A stretch of 64,000 nt of DNA from an uncultured Candidatus Pelagibacter sp. (GCA_905612335.1 CAJQRT010000026.1:1-64000), one strand, 5' to 3'; shown: positions 44,848-54,885, counted from the stretch's first letter. A program made the numbers and translations. The notes: generated by a model from the sequence alone, not told the origin.

Positions 44848-46707
44848 TTAAGAAGCTTTTCTCTTCTCGTTCTCGTCAACTATATGGTAAACCGGCACTT
44901 TTTCCAGGGTAAATTTTCCAGTTTTTGGATCACGTCTTGAAACTGTTAAGCAGTGCCAATTGTCATCATCTAGTTTCATATGGTCACCTCTATAGTAATA
45001 ACCAGGCCAACGAGTTTCTTCTCGGAACATTGTGTGTTCTGTTACACACTGAGAAGTTAAAGCTCTGTGCTTTAATTCCCATGCTCTCATAAGTTGGTGT
45101 AAGTCTTCTGCTCCAACTTTTTCTAAATCTTCCTCTAACCAAGCCAAAAGCTCTAAAGCTCTTTTAAGCATATTGCCATTTGTCATGTAGTTGGTTGCAA
45201 TACCACCAACATACTCATCCATAATTCTTTGTAGACGTTGAAGACCTTGAATAGGTGAAATGTAACTAGGTGAAACTGTTCCACCTGTAATTTCATTTTG
45301 AGCAACTTGATAAGTCTCAAGAGGTTTAAATATAGCAGTTTTAAAGTCTTCACACTGTTTGTCTGTAACTTTAATATCTTCTGCTTTTTTATCCTCAATG
45401 TATTTAACTGCAGCTTTTGCAGCTAAACGACCTTCAGTAAATGATCCTGACGAAAATTTATGAGCACTTCCACCTACAGTATCACCTGCACCAAAAAGAC
45501 CATCAATTGTTAACATTCTGTTATAACCCCAGAAATATTCTGGTGGAGATAAATCTTCAGGTCCACTAACCCAAGCTCCAGAACAAGTTGCATGAGAACC
45601 CATAACATAAGGTTCAGATGTAGTTAGCTCAGGGTTTGTGTATTTAGGATCAATATTTTGAGAAGCCCAAACAACCGCTTGACCAACGGTCATACCAAGG
45701 AAATTTTCCCAACCAACAGTTTCTAAGTGTGGGTCTTGGAATGCTTCAGTAGTTACCATGTGAATTGGTCCACCGCCTGCAATAGTTTCTTGAATAAATG
45801 CGTGGTTTCTTAAACAAGTAGGAGTTGGGTGGTGATCAATATACTCGCCAACTAATTCTTTAGTTTGATCATACCACTTCTTCTCATAATTTTCTCCGTT
45901 AGCATTTTGAGTGTATGTTTTAAGGTGCAAGAAATATGCTCCAACTGGACCATATCCATCTTTAAATCTACATAACACAATTCTATTTTCCATTTGTGTC
46001 ATTTTAGCTCCAACAGCAATAGGTAATGCGTAGGCAGAACCATTACTCCAAGGTGCATACCAGGTTCTTCCCATTCCCTCACCAACTGCTCGTGGCTTAA
46101 ATATATGTGATGCTCCACCTGCTGCAACAATTACAGTTTTTGATCTAAATACATGGTAATCTCCTGTTCTCATATTAAAACCAACAGCTCCACCTACTCT
46201 ATTTTCTTGAGCCTCATCCATTAAAAGATGAGTAATCATTATTCTATTATAAATTTTATCAGCTGATTTTTTAGCAGCTTCTGCAACAATAGGTTTATAA
46301 CTTTCGCCATGAATCATGATCTGCCACTTACCCTCTCTAAGGTAACGACCAGTTTTTTCATTTTTCATCATTGGTAAGCCCCACTCATCAAACATATGAA
46401 CTGTTGAATCAACGTGACGAGCCATGTCATAACCTAAATCTTCTCTAACCATTCCCATTAGGTCATTACGAGCATATCTCACATGATCTTCTGGTTGGTT
46501 TTCACCCCATTGCATACCCATGTAACAGTTAATAGCGTACAGACCTTGAGCAACTGCTCCACTTCTGTCTATATTGGCTTTCTCAACACAAATGATTTTC
46601 ATATCTCTGCCCCAGTGCCTAGCTTCAAAAGTAGCACCAGTTCCAGCCATTCCTCCACCAACAACTAAAACATCACAATCTTCATAATGCGTTTTATGCT
46701 TAGCCAT
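44848..46707 (-). CDS. aprA: Adenylylsulfate reductase, alpha subunit
   Basis: FAD-dependent catalytic subunit (619 residues) interconverting APS with sulfite and AMP. The FAD motif VLVVGGGMAGTGATFEARHW is near the start; IICVEKANIDRSGAVAQG and VIVAAGGASHIFKPR are characteristic of AprA. SAR11 aprBA is thought to run in the oxidative direction, detoxifying sulfite from organosulfur catabolism. The upstream xsc/suyAB genes supply that sulfite. Overlaps aprB by one base. Confidence 0.95.
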   Translation of the reverse strand: MAKHKTHYEDCDVLVVGGGMAGTGATFEARHWGRDMKIICVEKANIDRSGAVAQGLYAINCYMGMQWGENQPEDHVRYARNDLMGMVREDLGYDMARHVDSTVHMFDEWGLPMMKNEKTGRYLREGKWQIMIHGESYKPIVAEAAKKSADKIYNRIMITHLLMDEAQENRVGGAVGFNMRTGDYHVFRSKTVIVAAGGASHIFKPRAVGEGMGRTWYAPWSNGSAYALPIAVGAKMTQMENRIVLCRFKDGYGPVGAYFLHLKTYTQNANGENYEKKWYDQTKELVGEYIDHHPTPTCLRNHAFIQETIAGGGPIHMVTTEAFQDPHLETVGWENFLGMTVGQAVVWASQNIDPKYTNPELTTSEPYVMGSHATCSGAWVSGPEDLSPPEYFWGYNRMLTIDGLFGAGDTVGGSAHKFSSGSFTEGRLAAKAAVKYIEDKKAEDIKVTDKQCEDFKTAIFKPLETYQVAQNEITGGTVSPSYISPIQGLQRLQRIMDEYVGGIATNYMTNGNMLKRALELLAWLEEDLEKVGAEDLHQLMRAWELKHRALTSQCVTEHTMFREETRWPGYYYRGDHMKLDDDNWHCLTVSRRDPKTGKFTLEKVPVYHIVDENEKRKAS

Positions 46708-47177
46708 TAGTAGTAAACTCCTTTTTTAAATGTATCTTTTGGAATAGATGGTAACTTACCATCAATATTTAAACCATTAGGTTCGGTATAAAGCATTTGG
46801 GAATTAATCTCAGCTTCATCTGGCTTTTCACCTTCAGCTAATTTTGGAATAAATTTACCCCATGGTTTTGTTGTAATTGGAGAAACAAAATCTTTAGTTG
46901 TTCCGTTTCTAAATTTAATTTTCCAAGAGATAGTTCCTTTTTCCTCTTCACGTCTAACTCTAACACTGTGACCCATAGGAGCAAAGTCTGCATAACCACG
47001 AACATCAATTGCATGGTTGGGGCAAGCTTTTACACACGAATAACATTCCCAACAAAAATTTGGTTCTATGTTTACTGCTCTTCTAATATTCTCATCTATG
47101 TGCATGATATCTGAAGGACAAATATCCACACAGTGACCACATCCATCACATCTCGTCATATATACAAAAGTTGACAT
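46707..47177 (-). CDS. aprB: Adenylylsulfate reductase, beta subunit
   Basis: Electron-transfer subunit (156 residues) with two [4Fe-4S] clusters: Cys10, 13, 16, 20 in CDGCGHCVDICP and Cys42, 45, 48, 52 in CWECYSCVKACP. The C-terminal extension wraps AprA in known structures. Lies 18 bases after aprM. Confidence 0.95.
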   Translation of the reverse strand: MSTFVYMTRCDGCGHCVDICPSDIMHIDENIRRAVNIEPNFCWECYSCVKACPNHAIDVRGYADFAPMGHSVRVRREEEKGTISWKIKFRNGTTKDFVSPITTKPWGKFIPKLAEGEKPDEAEINSQMLYTEPNGLNIDGKLPSIPKDTFKKGVYY

Positions 47178-47195
47178 ATTATATTACCTCTTTCT

Positions 47196-47990
47196 TTAAT
47201 AGTGTTTTGGTTGTTCTCTTTTAATTCCTAGTCCAAATTGTTTTGGAGCATCAGCTAGAGGAGGAAGATTGTCCCTTGATCCATCTGCTTCTGCTAAGTT
47301 TTTTTGGATTGCTGCACCAGGCTTGTAAATCATGTGTGCAAATTTTGACCAATAAACTCCCCCAAATAAAACAATGTTTGAGGTAATAAATAAAACTAAA
47401 AATAAATATCCCAATCCAGTTGATCCTGAAGATTGAAAATAAGACCAAGCAAGTCCAGTAGTAGCGCACGCTAAAAGTGCAAGGACAAACAAGTCTGCTT
47501 TAATAATTCTGTACCATGGGTGAGCTTCAGCTAAAACATCAACTCTCAAAAATAACCAAAACCAATAACCACCAACACAAGTCATTATTGCTCCAACATG
47601 CCAAATTATGGGCCAAATTGCTGGTGAAGCCATTCCTGTTCCTGTGTAACCAAAAACTAATACGACTGATGCAACCCAAAATAAAATAGTTCCATACATT
47701 CCCATAACGTGGGCAACTCTTCTTTTGCCAGCACCTAACTCTGCAGTAGTTGCAATATCATGCACTACAGTTTTTAAAATAACTGATGTTTTTTCTCCAA
47801 TACCAAGCTCTCTTTCAGCAGCTAATTTTGCTTTTTTGGCATTGTTAAAAAAATAAGTAACATTTTTGTGATGTATCATTTGAACAACTGTTCCAATAAC
47901 GATTAAAGCTAACATCGCTAAAATAAAACCTTGAATTACAGATGGAGAAATGGATTCTGCTAATACAGAAAATGGACTAATTGACATCAT
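47196..47990 (-). CDS. aprM: Membrane anchor of adenylylsulfate reductase (AprM-type)
   Basis: A 264-residue membrane protein with about five helices; His residues in HVMGMYG and IIWHVGAIM could ligate haem. Position directly before aprBA matches the AprM anchor proposed to deliver electrons from APS reductase to quinone in sulfur-oxidising bacteria that lack QmoABC. The start can be either of two adjacent ATGs. Promoter region lies in 47991-48104. Confidence 0.85.
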   Translation of the reverse strand: MMSISPFSVLAESISPSVIQGFILAMLALIVIGTVVQMIHHKNVTYFFNNAKKAKLAAERELGIGEKTSVILKTVVHDIATTAELGAGKRRVAHVMGMYGTILFWVASVVLVFGYTGTGMASPAIWPIIWHVGAIMTCVGGYWFWLFLRVDVLAEAHPWYRIIKADLFVLALLACATTGLAWSYFQSSGSTGLGYLFLVLFITSNIVLFGGVYWSKFAHMIYKPGAAIQKNLAEADGSRDNLPPLADAPKQFGLGIKREQPKHY

Positions 47991-48104
47991 ATAGAATATT
48001 ACCCTTTATTACTATTTTGTTGAATCTTAATTTTGAGTTTTTAATATAGTTGAAATGATAGATCAACCGTTATTAGGTGTTATATTTGTCGTTAAATATA
48101 CAAC

Positions 48105-48503
48105 TTATACTTTACGCTTATAGTGCTGTTTTAAGGGAATAACTGATCTTACACCACCTTGTGGATTTTCAACATCGCCCTCTCTCCGTGGAATTAAATG
48201 AATATGACAATGCAAAACTGATTGACCAGCAATCTTTCCAACATTTGATCCAATATTAAAGCCCATAACAGATGGGTCTTTCAATAAAATTTCTTCTTTA
48301 ATCTTTTTTATTAAATCATTACATGCAATGACTTCGTTATTAGTTAATTCAAAATAATCCTTAACATGACGCTTTGGAATTACTAAACAGTGCAACTCTG
48401 AAACTGGATAACTGTCATAGCTTGCGTAAGCTAATGTATTTTCATCAGCCAGGCCACTTTCTTTAATATTACAAAATAAACATGGATTATTTGGGTCTCT
48501 CAT
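48105..48503 (-). CDS. HIT-family protein
   Basis: Histidine triad nucleotide-binding hydrolase of 132 residues. The triad HCHIHLIPR is near residue 100, and CLFCNIKES at the N-terminus is typical of HinT/Fhit-type members that hydrolyse dinucleotide polyphosphates or AMP conjugates. It lies 9 bases after the pabC-like gene on the same strand. Confidence 0.87.
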   Translation of the reverse strand: MRDPNNPCLFCNIKESGLADENTLAYASYDSYPVSELHCLVIPKRHVKDYFELTNNEVIACNDLIKKIKEEILLKDPSVMGFNIGSNVGKIAGQSVLHCHIHLIPRREGDVENPQGGVRSVIPLKQHYKRKV

Positions 48504-48512
48504 AATTAAGTT

Positions 48513-49283
48513 CTATCTATAAATAGGACACTTTGAAATTTCTTTTTTGTAAATATTAGAAAGTATTTTATAAAATTTTAAACCTTTTCTTTTCCAATTG
48601 ATCTCTTTAATAGTTTGAACAGAAGTAACTGCTTTTCCAGAGCCTATGAGTAAAATTTCATCATAATCATTTAAAGAGTTAACCAATATCTCTTTGTTAA
48701 TAATTTTATCTAATTTTTTTTTAAAAAAACTATAAGTAACACCTCTATAAATATGCGCTGAAGGAGAGAATACTTTATTCTCCTTTATAAAAAAGAAATT
48801 TGAAGTTCCACTTTCTAATATCTTTTTTTTAAAGCATAAACCTACATCTGAACTAGTATTATCCATTTTGGATAAGTGCTTTAATATTAAATTATATTTT
48901 AAATTTTTAAATTCTGGATCAATTCTTTTGTAATTAATTAATTTTAAATCAAATTCTAACTTAGGAGTTTTTCTATCTCTCAAAGAAATAGAGATCATTT
49001 TATTATTTATAGCAACTCTAAGAAGGTGATTATAAGATTTGGTCTTATCGATATTTAATTTAATCAACTTAAGAATATCTTTTTTAATATTTACTTTATC
49101 TAATTTGTAAATTTTTAATGATTTAATTAAATTTTTAATATGCTCTTTAAAAAAAATGATTTTAGTTGGTTTACCTAAAATCCTCATTGTAGTGAACATA
49201 CCTTTGTCCCCCCAAAGATCTCTAAAAGTAATTTCTTTGAGCGTTTTATGCTGATAAGATTTTTTTAATAAGTAAGTTACCAT
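48513..49283 (-). CDS. pabC: Aminotransferase class IV, probable 4-amino-4-deoxychorismate lyase
   Basis: PLP enzyme of fold type IV, 256 residues. FRDLWGDKGMFTTMRI aligns with the usual GDGvFETiR start, and CFKKKILESGTSNFFFIKEN is the class IV signature region. Context after pabB and pabA assigns it to p-aminobenzoate synthesis for folate. It overlaps pabA by 38 bases; no later start would keep the N-terminal motif, so the overlap seems real. Confidence 0.8.
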   Translation of the reverse strand: MVTYLLKKSYQHKTLKEITFRDLWGDKGMFTTMRILGKPTKIIFFKEHIKNLIKSLKIYKLDKVNIKKDILKLIKLNIDKTKSYNHLLRVAINNKMISISLRDRKTPKLEFDLKLINYKRIDPEFKNLKYNLILKHLSKMDNTSSDVGLCFKKKILESGTSNFFFIKENKVFSPSAHIYRGVTYSFFKKKLDKIINKEILVNSLNDYDEILLIGSGKAVTSVQTIKEINWKRKGLKFYKILSNIYKKEISKCPIYR

Positions 49284-49803
49284 TTTCAGTTAAAAAAGAT
49301 TCTGGGTGAAATTGAAATCCATATATTTTATCTATATTGTTTTCTATTGCCATTGCAGTATGTGAAATATCACACCTCATAGTAATTTCAAAATTTTTTG
49401 CAGCAAACGGTTCTTGTAATTTAAGTGAATGGTACCTCCCCACTGTGAACTTTTGATTTTTTTTAAATAATGAATTATTACCAGTAACTTTAACTTTTGA
49501 TTGATATCCATGATAAATCTTATTTTGCTGTACAATCTTACCTTTTTCACAATATAAAATTTGTTGGAAACCAAGACAAATGCCAATAATCTTTTTTTTT
49601 CCTTTAAGTTCCTTATAAATTTTTGAGCTATTGGGGTAGTCTTTTGGTGACCCTGGGCCTGGTGAAAAAACAACTACCTTAGCTTTATTAAGCTTACTCT
49701 GCTTGATATCATTAAAGTTATCACAATAAACATCATCAAAATTTTCAAATTGATGCACTACGTTATGAGTGAATGAGTCTTTATGATCTATAATATAAAT
49801 CAT
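49246..49803 (-). CDS. pabA: Aminodeoxychorismate synthase, glutamine amidotransferase subunit
   Basis: Class I glutamine amidotransferase, 185 residues: VVFSPGPGSPKD oxyanion loop, catalytic Cys76 in GICLGFQQI, and His/Glu in FQFHPESFLTENG. It releases ammonia for PabB. It could also serve anthranilate synthase, but pabB is adjacent with a four-base overlap. Confidence 0.88.
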   Translation of the reverse strand: MIYIIDHKDSFTHNVVHQFENFDDVYCDNFNDIKQSKLNKAKVVVFSPGPGSPKDYPNSSKIYKELKGKKKIIGICLGFQQILYCEKGKIVQQNKIYHGYQSKVKVTGNNSLFKKNQKFTVGRYHSLKLQEPFAAKNFEITMRCDISHTAMAIENNIDKIYGFQFHPESFLTENGNLLIKKILSA

Positions 49804-50963
49804 TTATAAAGATCCATTAATGCTTTAGCTTTAATATAATTTTCATTAAACTCGTGTTTTGCATTGCTGTCTATGACAACACCGGATGCAACTGAAATTT
49901 CTGAATAATTTTGATAATTTAAAATAGATCTAATAATAATATTAAATCTCATATCTCCGTTAAAATTGATATATCCAAAGCTTCCAGTATAAATATTTCT
50001 TCCTTCTTTTTCTTGGGCGTTAAGAAGGTTAAGCGTATTGATTTTAGGACAACCAATAACAGAACCACCAGGCATCATTGCCTTAATAATCTCTAATGAT
50101 GAGACTTTTTTCTTCAGTTTGCCACCTATCAAGCTTACATAGTGATAGAGATCCTTATACTCTTCTACTGTTTTCTTTTTGATAATTTTTACAGAACCTG
50201 GTCTACAAACTTTTGATAGGTCACTTCTTTCCATGTCAACTATCATATTATGTTCTTTAGTTTCTTTAATATTTTTTTTAAAAAATGATAAAGCTTTAGC
50301 TTTGTTTAGTTTTTTAGTTTTTTTTAAAGTGCCTGCTATGGGCTTTGTTGTTATAAAATTATTTTTTTTTGTTATCAAATTTTCAGGTGAACAACTTATT
50401 ATTGAATAGTTTTTATCTTTAATCATAAAAGCTTCTGGAGCTATATTAGTTTTTGTAAGTCTGCAAAAAAAGTCTAGAGCATCTATTTGTGTAGCATTTT
50501 TATATTTTGTACAAATCTTTATTTGATATGTTTCACCAGATTTAATTTTTTTCTTAAATTTATTAAAAATATTTGAATAAGAATCTTGGTTTAAATTGAC
50601 TTTAAAATTCTTATTAAATTTTATTAGTTTTATTGGTTTATAATTAAGCCTGGTAGAAAGTTTTATTCTTTTTTCTGGTTTATAAAATATTCCTTTAGGA
50701 AATTTTATAGCATTTTGCTTCTTAATTTTAACTCCTATTAAATTATTTAAAATTTCATATCCAAAAAACCCAATAAATAAGTCAGTATTTTTTCTTTTAG
50801 ATTTATTTTTACTTACATTGTTAATAAAATTTTGAATATTTTTATTTGTTAAAATAATTTTTTTTGAAAAATTTGTAAAAAGGTCGAACCCTTCATCTGA
50901 TTTATAAATAATAAAAGGTTTTTTTGATTCAGTTATTTCTTTTAAATGATCTAATTTAGTCAA
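49800..50963 (-). CDS. pabB: Aminodeoxychorismate synthase component I
   Basis: Chorismate-utilising enzyme of 387 residues. SGETYQIKICTKY, KPIAGTLKKTKK, the NMIVDMERSDLSKVC block and MMPGGSVIGCPKINTLNLLN are the family signatures. The N-terminal domain is shorter than in anthranilate synthase. It makes 4-amino-4-deoxychorismate with PabA. Confidence 0.88.
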   Translation of the reverse strand: MTKLDHLKEITESKKPFIIYKSDEGFDLFTNFSKKIILTNKNIQNFINNVSKNKSKRKNTDLFIGFFGYEILNNLIGVKIKKQNAIKFPKGIFYKPEKRIKLSTRLNYKPIKLIKFNKNFKVNLNQDSYSNIFNKFKKKIKSGETYQIKICTKYKNATQIDALDFFCRLTKTNIAPEAFMIKDKNYSIISCSPENLITKKNNFITTKPIAGTLKKTKKLNKAKALSFFKKNIKETKEHNMIVDMERSDLSKVCRPGSVKIIKKKTVEEYKDLYHYVSLIGGKLKKKVSSLEIIKAMMPGGSVIGCPKINTLNLLNAQEKEGRNIYTGSFGYINFNGDMRFNIIIRSILNYQNYSEISVASGVVIDSNAKHEFNENYIKAKALMDLYK

Positions 50964-50967
50964 TTTT

Positions 50968-52188
50968 TTAAACAGTTTGTAATCGTTGAACTTTTTTTTC
51001 GATTATTGGTAAATGTATCAAACCTGCAAAAATTGATAATGCGATAGAAACGTACCATGCATAATCATAAGATCCATAAACCTCTTTAAATACTCCACCA
51101 AGATAGGCACCAAAAAATGAACCTACTTGGTGACTTAAAAAAACAATTCCATAGAGTAAGCCCATATATTTTGTTCCAAATATAGAAGAAACTATTCCTG
51201 CAGTTGGAGGTACTGTTGCTAACCATAAAAACCCAAAAGTGACTCCAAATAATACCGCTAAAGTTGGACTAGGTGGTAGAAATATAAATAATGCTATTAC
51301 AACTCCTCTCATTAAATATATTGCACTAAGAACTAGTTTCTTTGGAAACTTGGTTGAAAGATATCCCGATGTAAGTGTTCCAAAAATATTAAATAGACCA
51401 ATCATTGATAAAAGTGTTGCTGCATACCAATCTGGTAAGCCTCTATCATTTAAATAAGCAGGGATATGAGTTGCAATTAAAGTTATATGCCAACCACATA
51501 CAAAGAAACCTAATGTCAGATAAATGAAACTCTTATTTTTAAAAGCTTCTTTAATTGCTTCCCCTGCTGTTTGTTTGTCTTCAATTGTTCCACCTACAAC
51601 ATTTTTTGGAGTAGTTAGTAAAAAAGCTAAAAATAAACCAACAACAAGAAAAATAGAAAAAAATAATAAAGTATTTGACCAGCCATATTCAGCTAAAGAC
51701 ATTCTAGTAAATAATGGAGAGACAAAATACCCAAATGAACCCGCTGCTGTAACTATTCCAGTTGCTATTGTTCTATTGGAAGATGGAAAATGTTTTGATA
51801 CTACGGATACTGGGATACTAACAGCCGTAGCTCCGAGGCCAATGCCAATTAGAATTCCCATATTTATAATAAAATAAAAATCTTTATTAAAACCAGAGTA
51901 CAAAAGCAAAATACCTAAAAGATAAAATATAAAACCTATAAATACAGCAATATGACCACCATACTTATCTGTAACAATTCCAAACAATGGACCAAATAAG
52001 CCCCACATAAACATTTGCAATCCAATTGCAAAACTAAATTGTCTTAATGTAATTCCCAAATCTAATTCAAAATCCAAATAAAACATTCCAAAAGTTTGTC
52101 TTATTCCAAGAGATATAATTACAATTAAGCAGGCTGTAATTAACGTTACTAATGTTGATTTATTTTTGATGAATTTTTCAGAGCTCAT
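50968..52188 (-). CDS. Major facilitator superfamily transporter
   Basis: Twelve hydrophobic segments over 406 residues, with the loop FGIVTDKYGGHIAVF after helix 2 matching the MFS GxxxDRxGxR motif. RQTFGMFYLDFELDLG near the N-terminus resembles the oxalate/formate antiporter or monocarboxylate group. Substrate unknown. It overlaps the PLP enzyme upstream by four bases, hinting at transport of an amino acid or a product of that enzyme. Confidence 0.85.
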   Translation of the reverse strand: MSSEKFIKNKSTLVTLITACLIVIISLGIRQTFGMFYLDFELDLGITLRQFSFAIGLQMFMWGLFGPLFGIVTDKYGGHIAVFIGFIFYLLGILLLYSGFNKDFYFIINMGILIGIGLGATAVSIPVSVVSKHFPSSNRTIATGIVTAAGSFGYFVSPLFTRMSLAEYGWSNTLLFFSIFLVVGLFLAFLLTTPKNVVGGTIEDKQTAGEAIKEAFKNKSFIYLTLGFFVCGWHITLIATHIPAYLNDRGLPDWYAATLLSMIGLFNIFGTLTSGYLSTKFPKKLVLSAIYLMRGVVIALFIFLPPSPTLAVLFGVTFGFLWLATVPPTAGIVSSIFGTKYMGLLYGIVFLSHQVGSFFGAYLGGVFKEVYGSYDYAWYVSIALSIFAGLIHLPIIEKKVQRLQTV

Positions 52189-53360
52189 TTGATAAATTTA
52201 AGGGATTTCCTTAAATCTTCAATCAAGTCCTTAGGATCCTCTAAACCTATATGTAATCTTACAAGGTGCTCATCTTTAGGTAAATTTAAAAATTGTCTGT
52301 TACCTTGTTCTCTTTTATCTTGATATAAAGCTAAACTTTCAAATCCTCCCCAACTATATCCATAGCCAAATAATTTTAAAGAGTTAACAAATTTAATTAC
52401 AGAATTTTTATTTTTTGATTTTATCTTAAGGCCCATTAGACCTGATGAACCGGAATAATACTTTTTCCACATCCTAAAATTAAATGAATCTTTTTTATGT
52501 GGATATAAAAGTTTTATATTTTTATATCCAGACAAAAATTCAGCTACTGCTTTTGAACTCTTCTCATGTTTGTCTAATCGAACATCAAGAGTTCTTAACC
52601 CTCGTGTTATTAAGTAAGCATCATCTGGACCTAGTCTTAAACCAGTGATCTTATTTGTCTTATCAACATCTTTAAAAACTTTTTTATTAACAGCAAGGCT
52701 ACCACCCATAACATCTGAATGTCCTGAATAATATTTAGTTGCAGATACAATTGACATATCAAAACCCAATGGAATTGGTTTAAGAAAATATGGAGTACCC
52801 CAAGTATTATCTATAGCAGAATAAATTTTATTCTTTTTAGCAATAGAAATTATTTTACCCAAATCCTGAAATTCAAATGAATTACTCCCAGGGTTTTCAA
52901 CAAATATTAATTTTGTTTTTTTTGTAATGTTTTTTTCTAAAGTTTTTAAATCATGAGGATTATAAAAAGTTGTTTTAATATTAAACTCTTTTAAGAAATC
53001 CTGTGTTAATAGTCTTGTTGGTGAATATGTTGGATCAGCAACAATAATTTCATCTCCTGGTCTAACAATACTAAAAATTGCTAAAAAAACAGAACCAAAC
53101 CCAGTTGGGGTTAGGAATACATGGTAACATTCTTCCATTTCTTTCAGTATTTGTGAAAGAATATGAGTTGTAGAGGTGCCTTGCCTTCCATAGTCAAAAT
53201 GACCACCTGTTGGGTCTTTTTTGGCTTTATCCTGCATTTTCCTGATATCCTGCATAGATTTGAAAATAATAGTCGACGCTCTTACTACAGGAGGGTTAAC
53301 TGACTGATTATGGTAATCTTTTGCTGTATGTTTAAGAAAAGTCTTAAATGATTTGGTCAT
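52185..53360 (-). CDS. metC: Cystathionine beta-lyase-like PLP enzyme
   Basis: Cys/Met-metabolism PLP enzyme (fold type I), 391 residues. NPPVVRASTIIF start, YGRQGTSTTH, VFLTPTGFGSVFLA, and the PLP lysine in SIVSATKYYSGHSDVMGG near residue 205. The residues resemble cystathionine beta-lyases more than gamma-synthases. It forms an operon with the MFS transporter. No riboswitch that I can recognise lies in the 71-base leader upstream. Confidence 0.82.
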   Translation of the reverse strand: MTKSFKTFLKHTAKDYHNQSVNPPVVRASTIIFKSMQDIRKMQDKAKKDPTGGHFDYGRQGTSTTHILSQILKEMEECYHVFLTPTGFGSVFLAIFSIVRPGDEIIVADPTYSPTRLLTQDFLKEFNIKTTFYNPHDLKTLEKNITKKTKLIFVENPGSNSFEFQDLGKIISIAKKNKIYSAIDNTWGTPYFLKPIPLGFDMSIVSATKYYSGHSDVMGGSLAVNKKVFKDVDKTNKITGLRLGPDDAYLITRGLRTLDVRLDKHEKSSKAVAEFLSGYKNIKLLYPHKKDSFNFRMWKKYYSGSSGLMGLKIKSKNKNSVIKFVNSLKLFGYGYSWGGFESLALYQDKREQGNRQFLNLPKDEHLVRLHIGLEDPKDLIEDLRKSLKFIK

Positions 53361-53431
53361 AAAAAATTTGATAAGTTGTTACTAGGATGCTATATCCTCG
53401 GTTAAACGTCAATAAAATTATACAGGAAAAC

Positions 53432-53515
53432 ATGGGTTACCCAAAAAAGCATCGAGGTCGAAGAAAACAGGGCTCTAAAAAAAGAAGAGCTAAGAGAAAA
53501 GCTAAGAACAAATAA
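53432..53515 (+). CDS. Very small, highly basic protein (27 aa)
   Basis: Frame MGYPKKHRGRRKQGSKKRRA plus seven more basic residues, ending in TAA. It has an ATG with an AGGA ribosome-binding site about six bases upstream. Seventeen of 27 residues are Lys, Arg or His, with no acidic residue, reminiscent of tiny ribosomal proteins. It is the only content in the spacer 53361-53551. Confidence 0.6.
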   Translation: MGYPKKHRGRRKQGSKKRRAKRKAKNK

Positions 53516-53551
53516 TATCTTAATAATTTTCTCTAGTATTATCAAATCCTA

Positions 53552-54673
53552 CTAAATATCATTTTTAATCCAACCACCACCAAGGACTTTATATCCATTA
53601 ATGTTTTTTGAATAAAACACGCATGCTTGACCAGGTGCAATACCATGTTCCTCTTCCAATAAATTAACATTCGCATTTGTATCATTGATATCTATCTTGG
53701 CTTTAATCAATCTTCCAGTAGACCTTACTTTTACAAATAATTCTTTTTCAAAATCATTTTGATCATTGGTAATAATATTTAAATCTTTTAAATTTATTTT
53801 TGTTTTAACAAGGTGTTCCTTAGCACCAACAATAATTTCATTTTTATCTGCAATTATTTTAACTACATACAGTGGATTTTTATCAGAAATTCCAATTCCT
53901 TTTCTTTGACCAATTGTATAATTGATAATGCCATCATGAACTCCTATCACTTCACCATTCATATTTTTAATATTACCCTTGCTAAAAGAGTTTGGTCTAA
54001 ACTTTTCTATAACTGAAGCATAGTCACCATTTGGAACAAAGCAGATATCTTGACTGTCAGGCTTATCCGCAACATTGAGATCAAGCTCTCTTGCAATATT
54101 TCTAGTTTCATCTTTAAGAAGATTGCCCAAAGGAAATCTTAAAAAATTTAATTGATCTTTTGTGGTATTGAATAAAAAATAACTTTGGTCTCTATTTAAA
54201 TCAACTCCTCTATACATATCTGTATTATCTTTTTCAGTAATACTTTTAACATAATGCCCTGTCACTAAAGCATCAGCATTTAGTCTTTTTGATTCTTCAA
54301 ATAAATCTGTAAATTTAACTGTCTTATTACATTGCACACATGGGATAGGTGTTTCTCCATTTAAATAACTATCTATAAAATGATCAATAACCCCTTCTTT
54401 AAATTTATTTTGATAATATAAAATTTTATGCTCTATCTTTAATTTATCAGCCACTCTTTTGGCATCCATGATATCTTGGCCTGCACAACATTGTTTGGAA
54501 GAAGCTGTCTCTTTACTATCATTATAAAGTTTTAAAGTTATACCAATAACTTTGTATCCCTCATTTTTCATCATAGCTGCGACTGTTGAAGAATCCACAC
54601 CTCCTGACATTGCAACAACAACTAAGGTATTTTTTGGTTCTTTAGCTATTCCAATTGAATTCAATTTTGTCAT
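53552..54673 (-). CDS. mnmA: tRNA-specific 2-thiouridylase
   Basis: Thiolates U34 of tRNA Lys/Glu/Gln. PP-loop SGGVDSS begins at residue 23, CVQCN near residue 122 carries the first catalytic Cys, and [10 protein letters not shown] the second. The [13 protein letters not shown]-terminal motif is intact. At 373 residues it is full length. Confidence 0.96.
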   Translation of the reverse strand: MTKLNSIGIAKEPKNTLVVVAMSGGVDSSTVAAMMKNEGYKVIGITLKLYNDSKETASSKQCCAGQDIMDAKRVADKLKIEHKILYYQNKFKEGVIDHFIDSYLNGETPIPCVQCNKTVKFTDLFEESKRLNADALVTGHYVKSITEKDNTDMYRGVDLNRDQSYFLFNTTKDQLNFLRFPLGNLLKDETRNIARELDLNVADKPDSQDICFVPNGDYASVIEKFRPNSFSKGNIKNMNGEVIGVHDGIINYTIGQRKGIGISDKNPLYVVKIIADKNEIIVGAKEHLVKTKINLKDLNIITNDQNDFEKELFVKVRSTGRLIKAKIDINDTNANVNLLEEEHGIAPGQACVFYSKNINGYKVLGGGWIKNDI

Positions 54674-54714
54674 ATTTAATGATATTTATTAGTATATTAA
54701 CTATAAGTAAATTA

Positions 54715-54885
54715 ATGATTTTAGATTATGAACCAGGCGACAAAGTTACTAACCCTAACAATAAAGATTGGGGTACTGGACAAGTTCAATCAATAATTAA
54801 TGGTAAAGTTACTGTAAATTTTGAAAATGTTGGAAAAAAAGTTATTAATTCAAAAATAATTCAATTAGAAAAATTATACAAATGA
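54715..54885 (+). CDS. DUF3553-type small protein (56 aa)
   Basis: From the ATG at 54715: MILDYEPGDKVTNPNNKDWG, then GTGQVQSIINGKVTVNFEN. This short SH3-like/CarD-like pattern (GDxVxxPxxxxWGxGxVxS) matches DUF3553 proteins of unknown role. A longer frame to 54655 begins with TTG inside the mnmA leader and is rejected. It overlaps cysQ by four bases. Confidence 0.72.
   Translation: MILDYEPGDKVTNPNNKDWGTGQVQSIINGKVTVNFENVGKKVINSKIIQLEKLYK

Noticed and set aside
53361..53431. Possible SAM riboswitch before the metC-like gene
   Set aside because: SAM riboswitches are known in SAR11, but I could not find the conserved core or a matching stem arrangement here.
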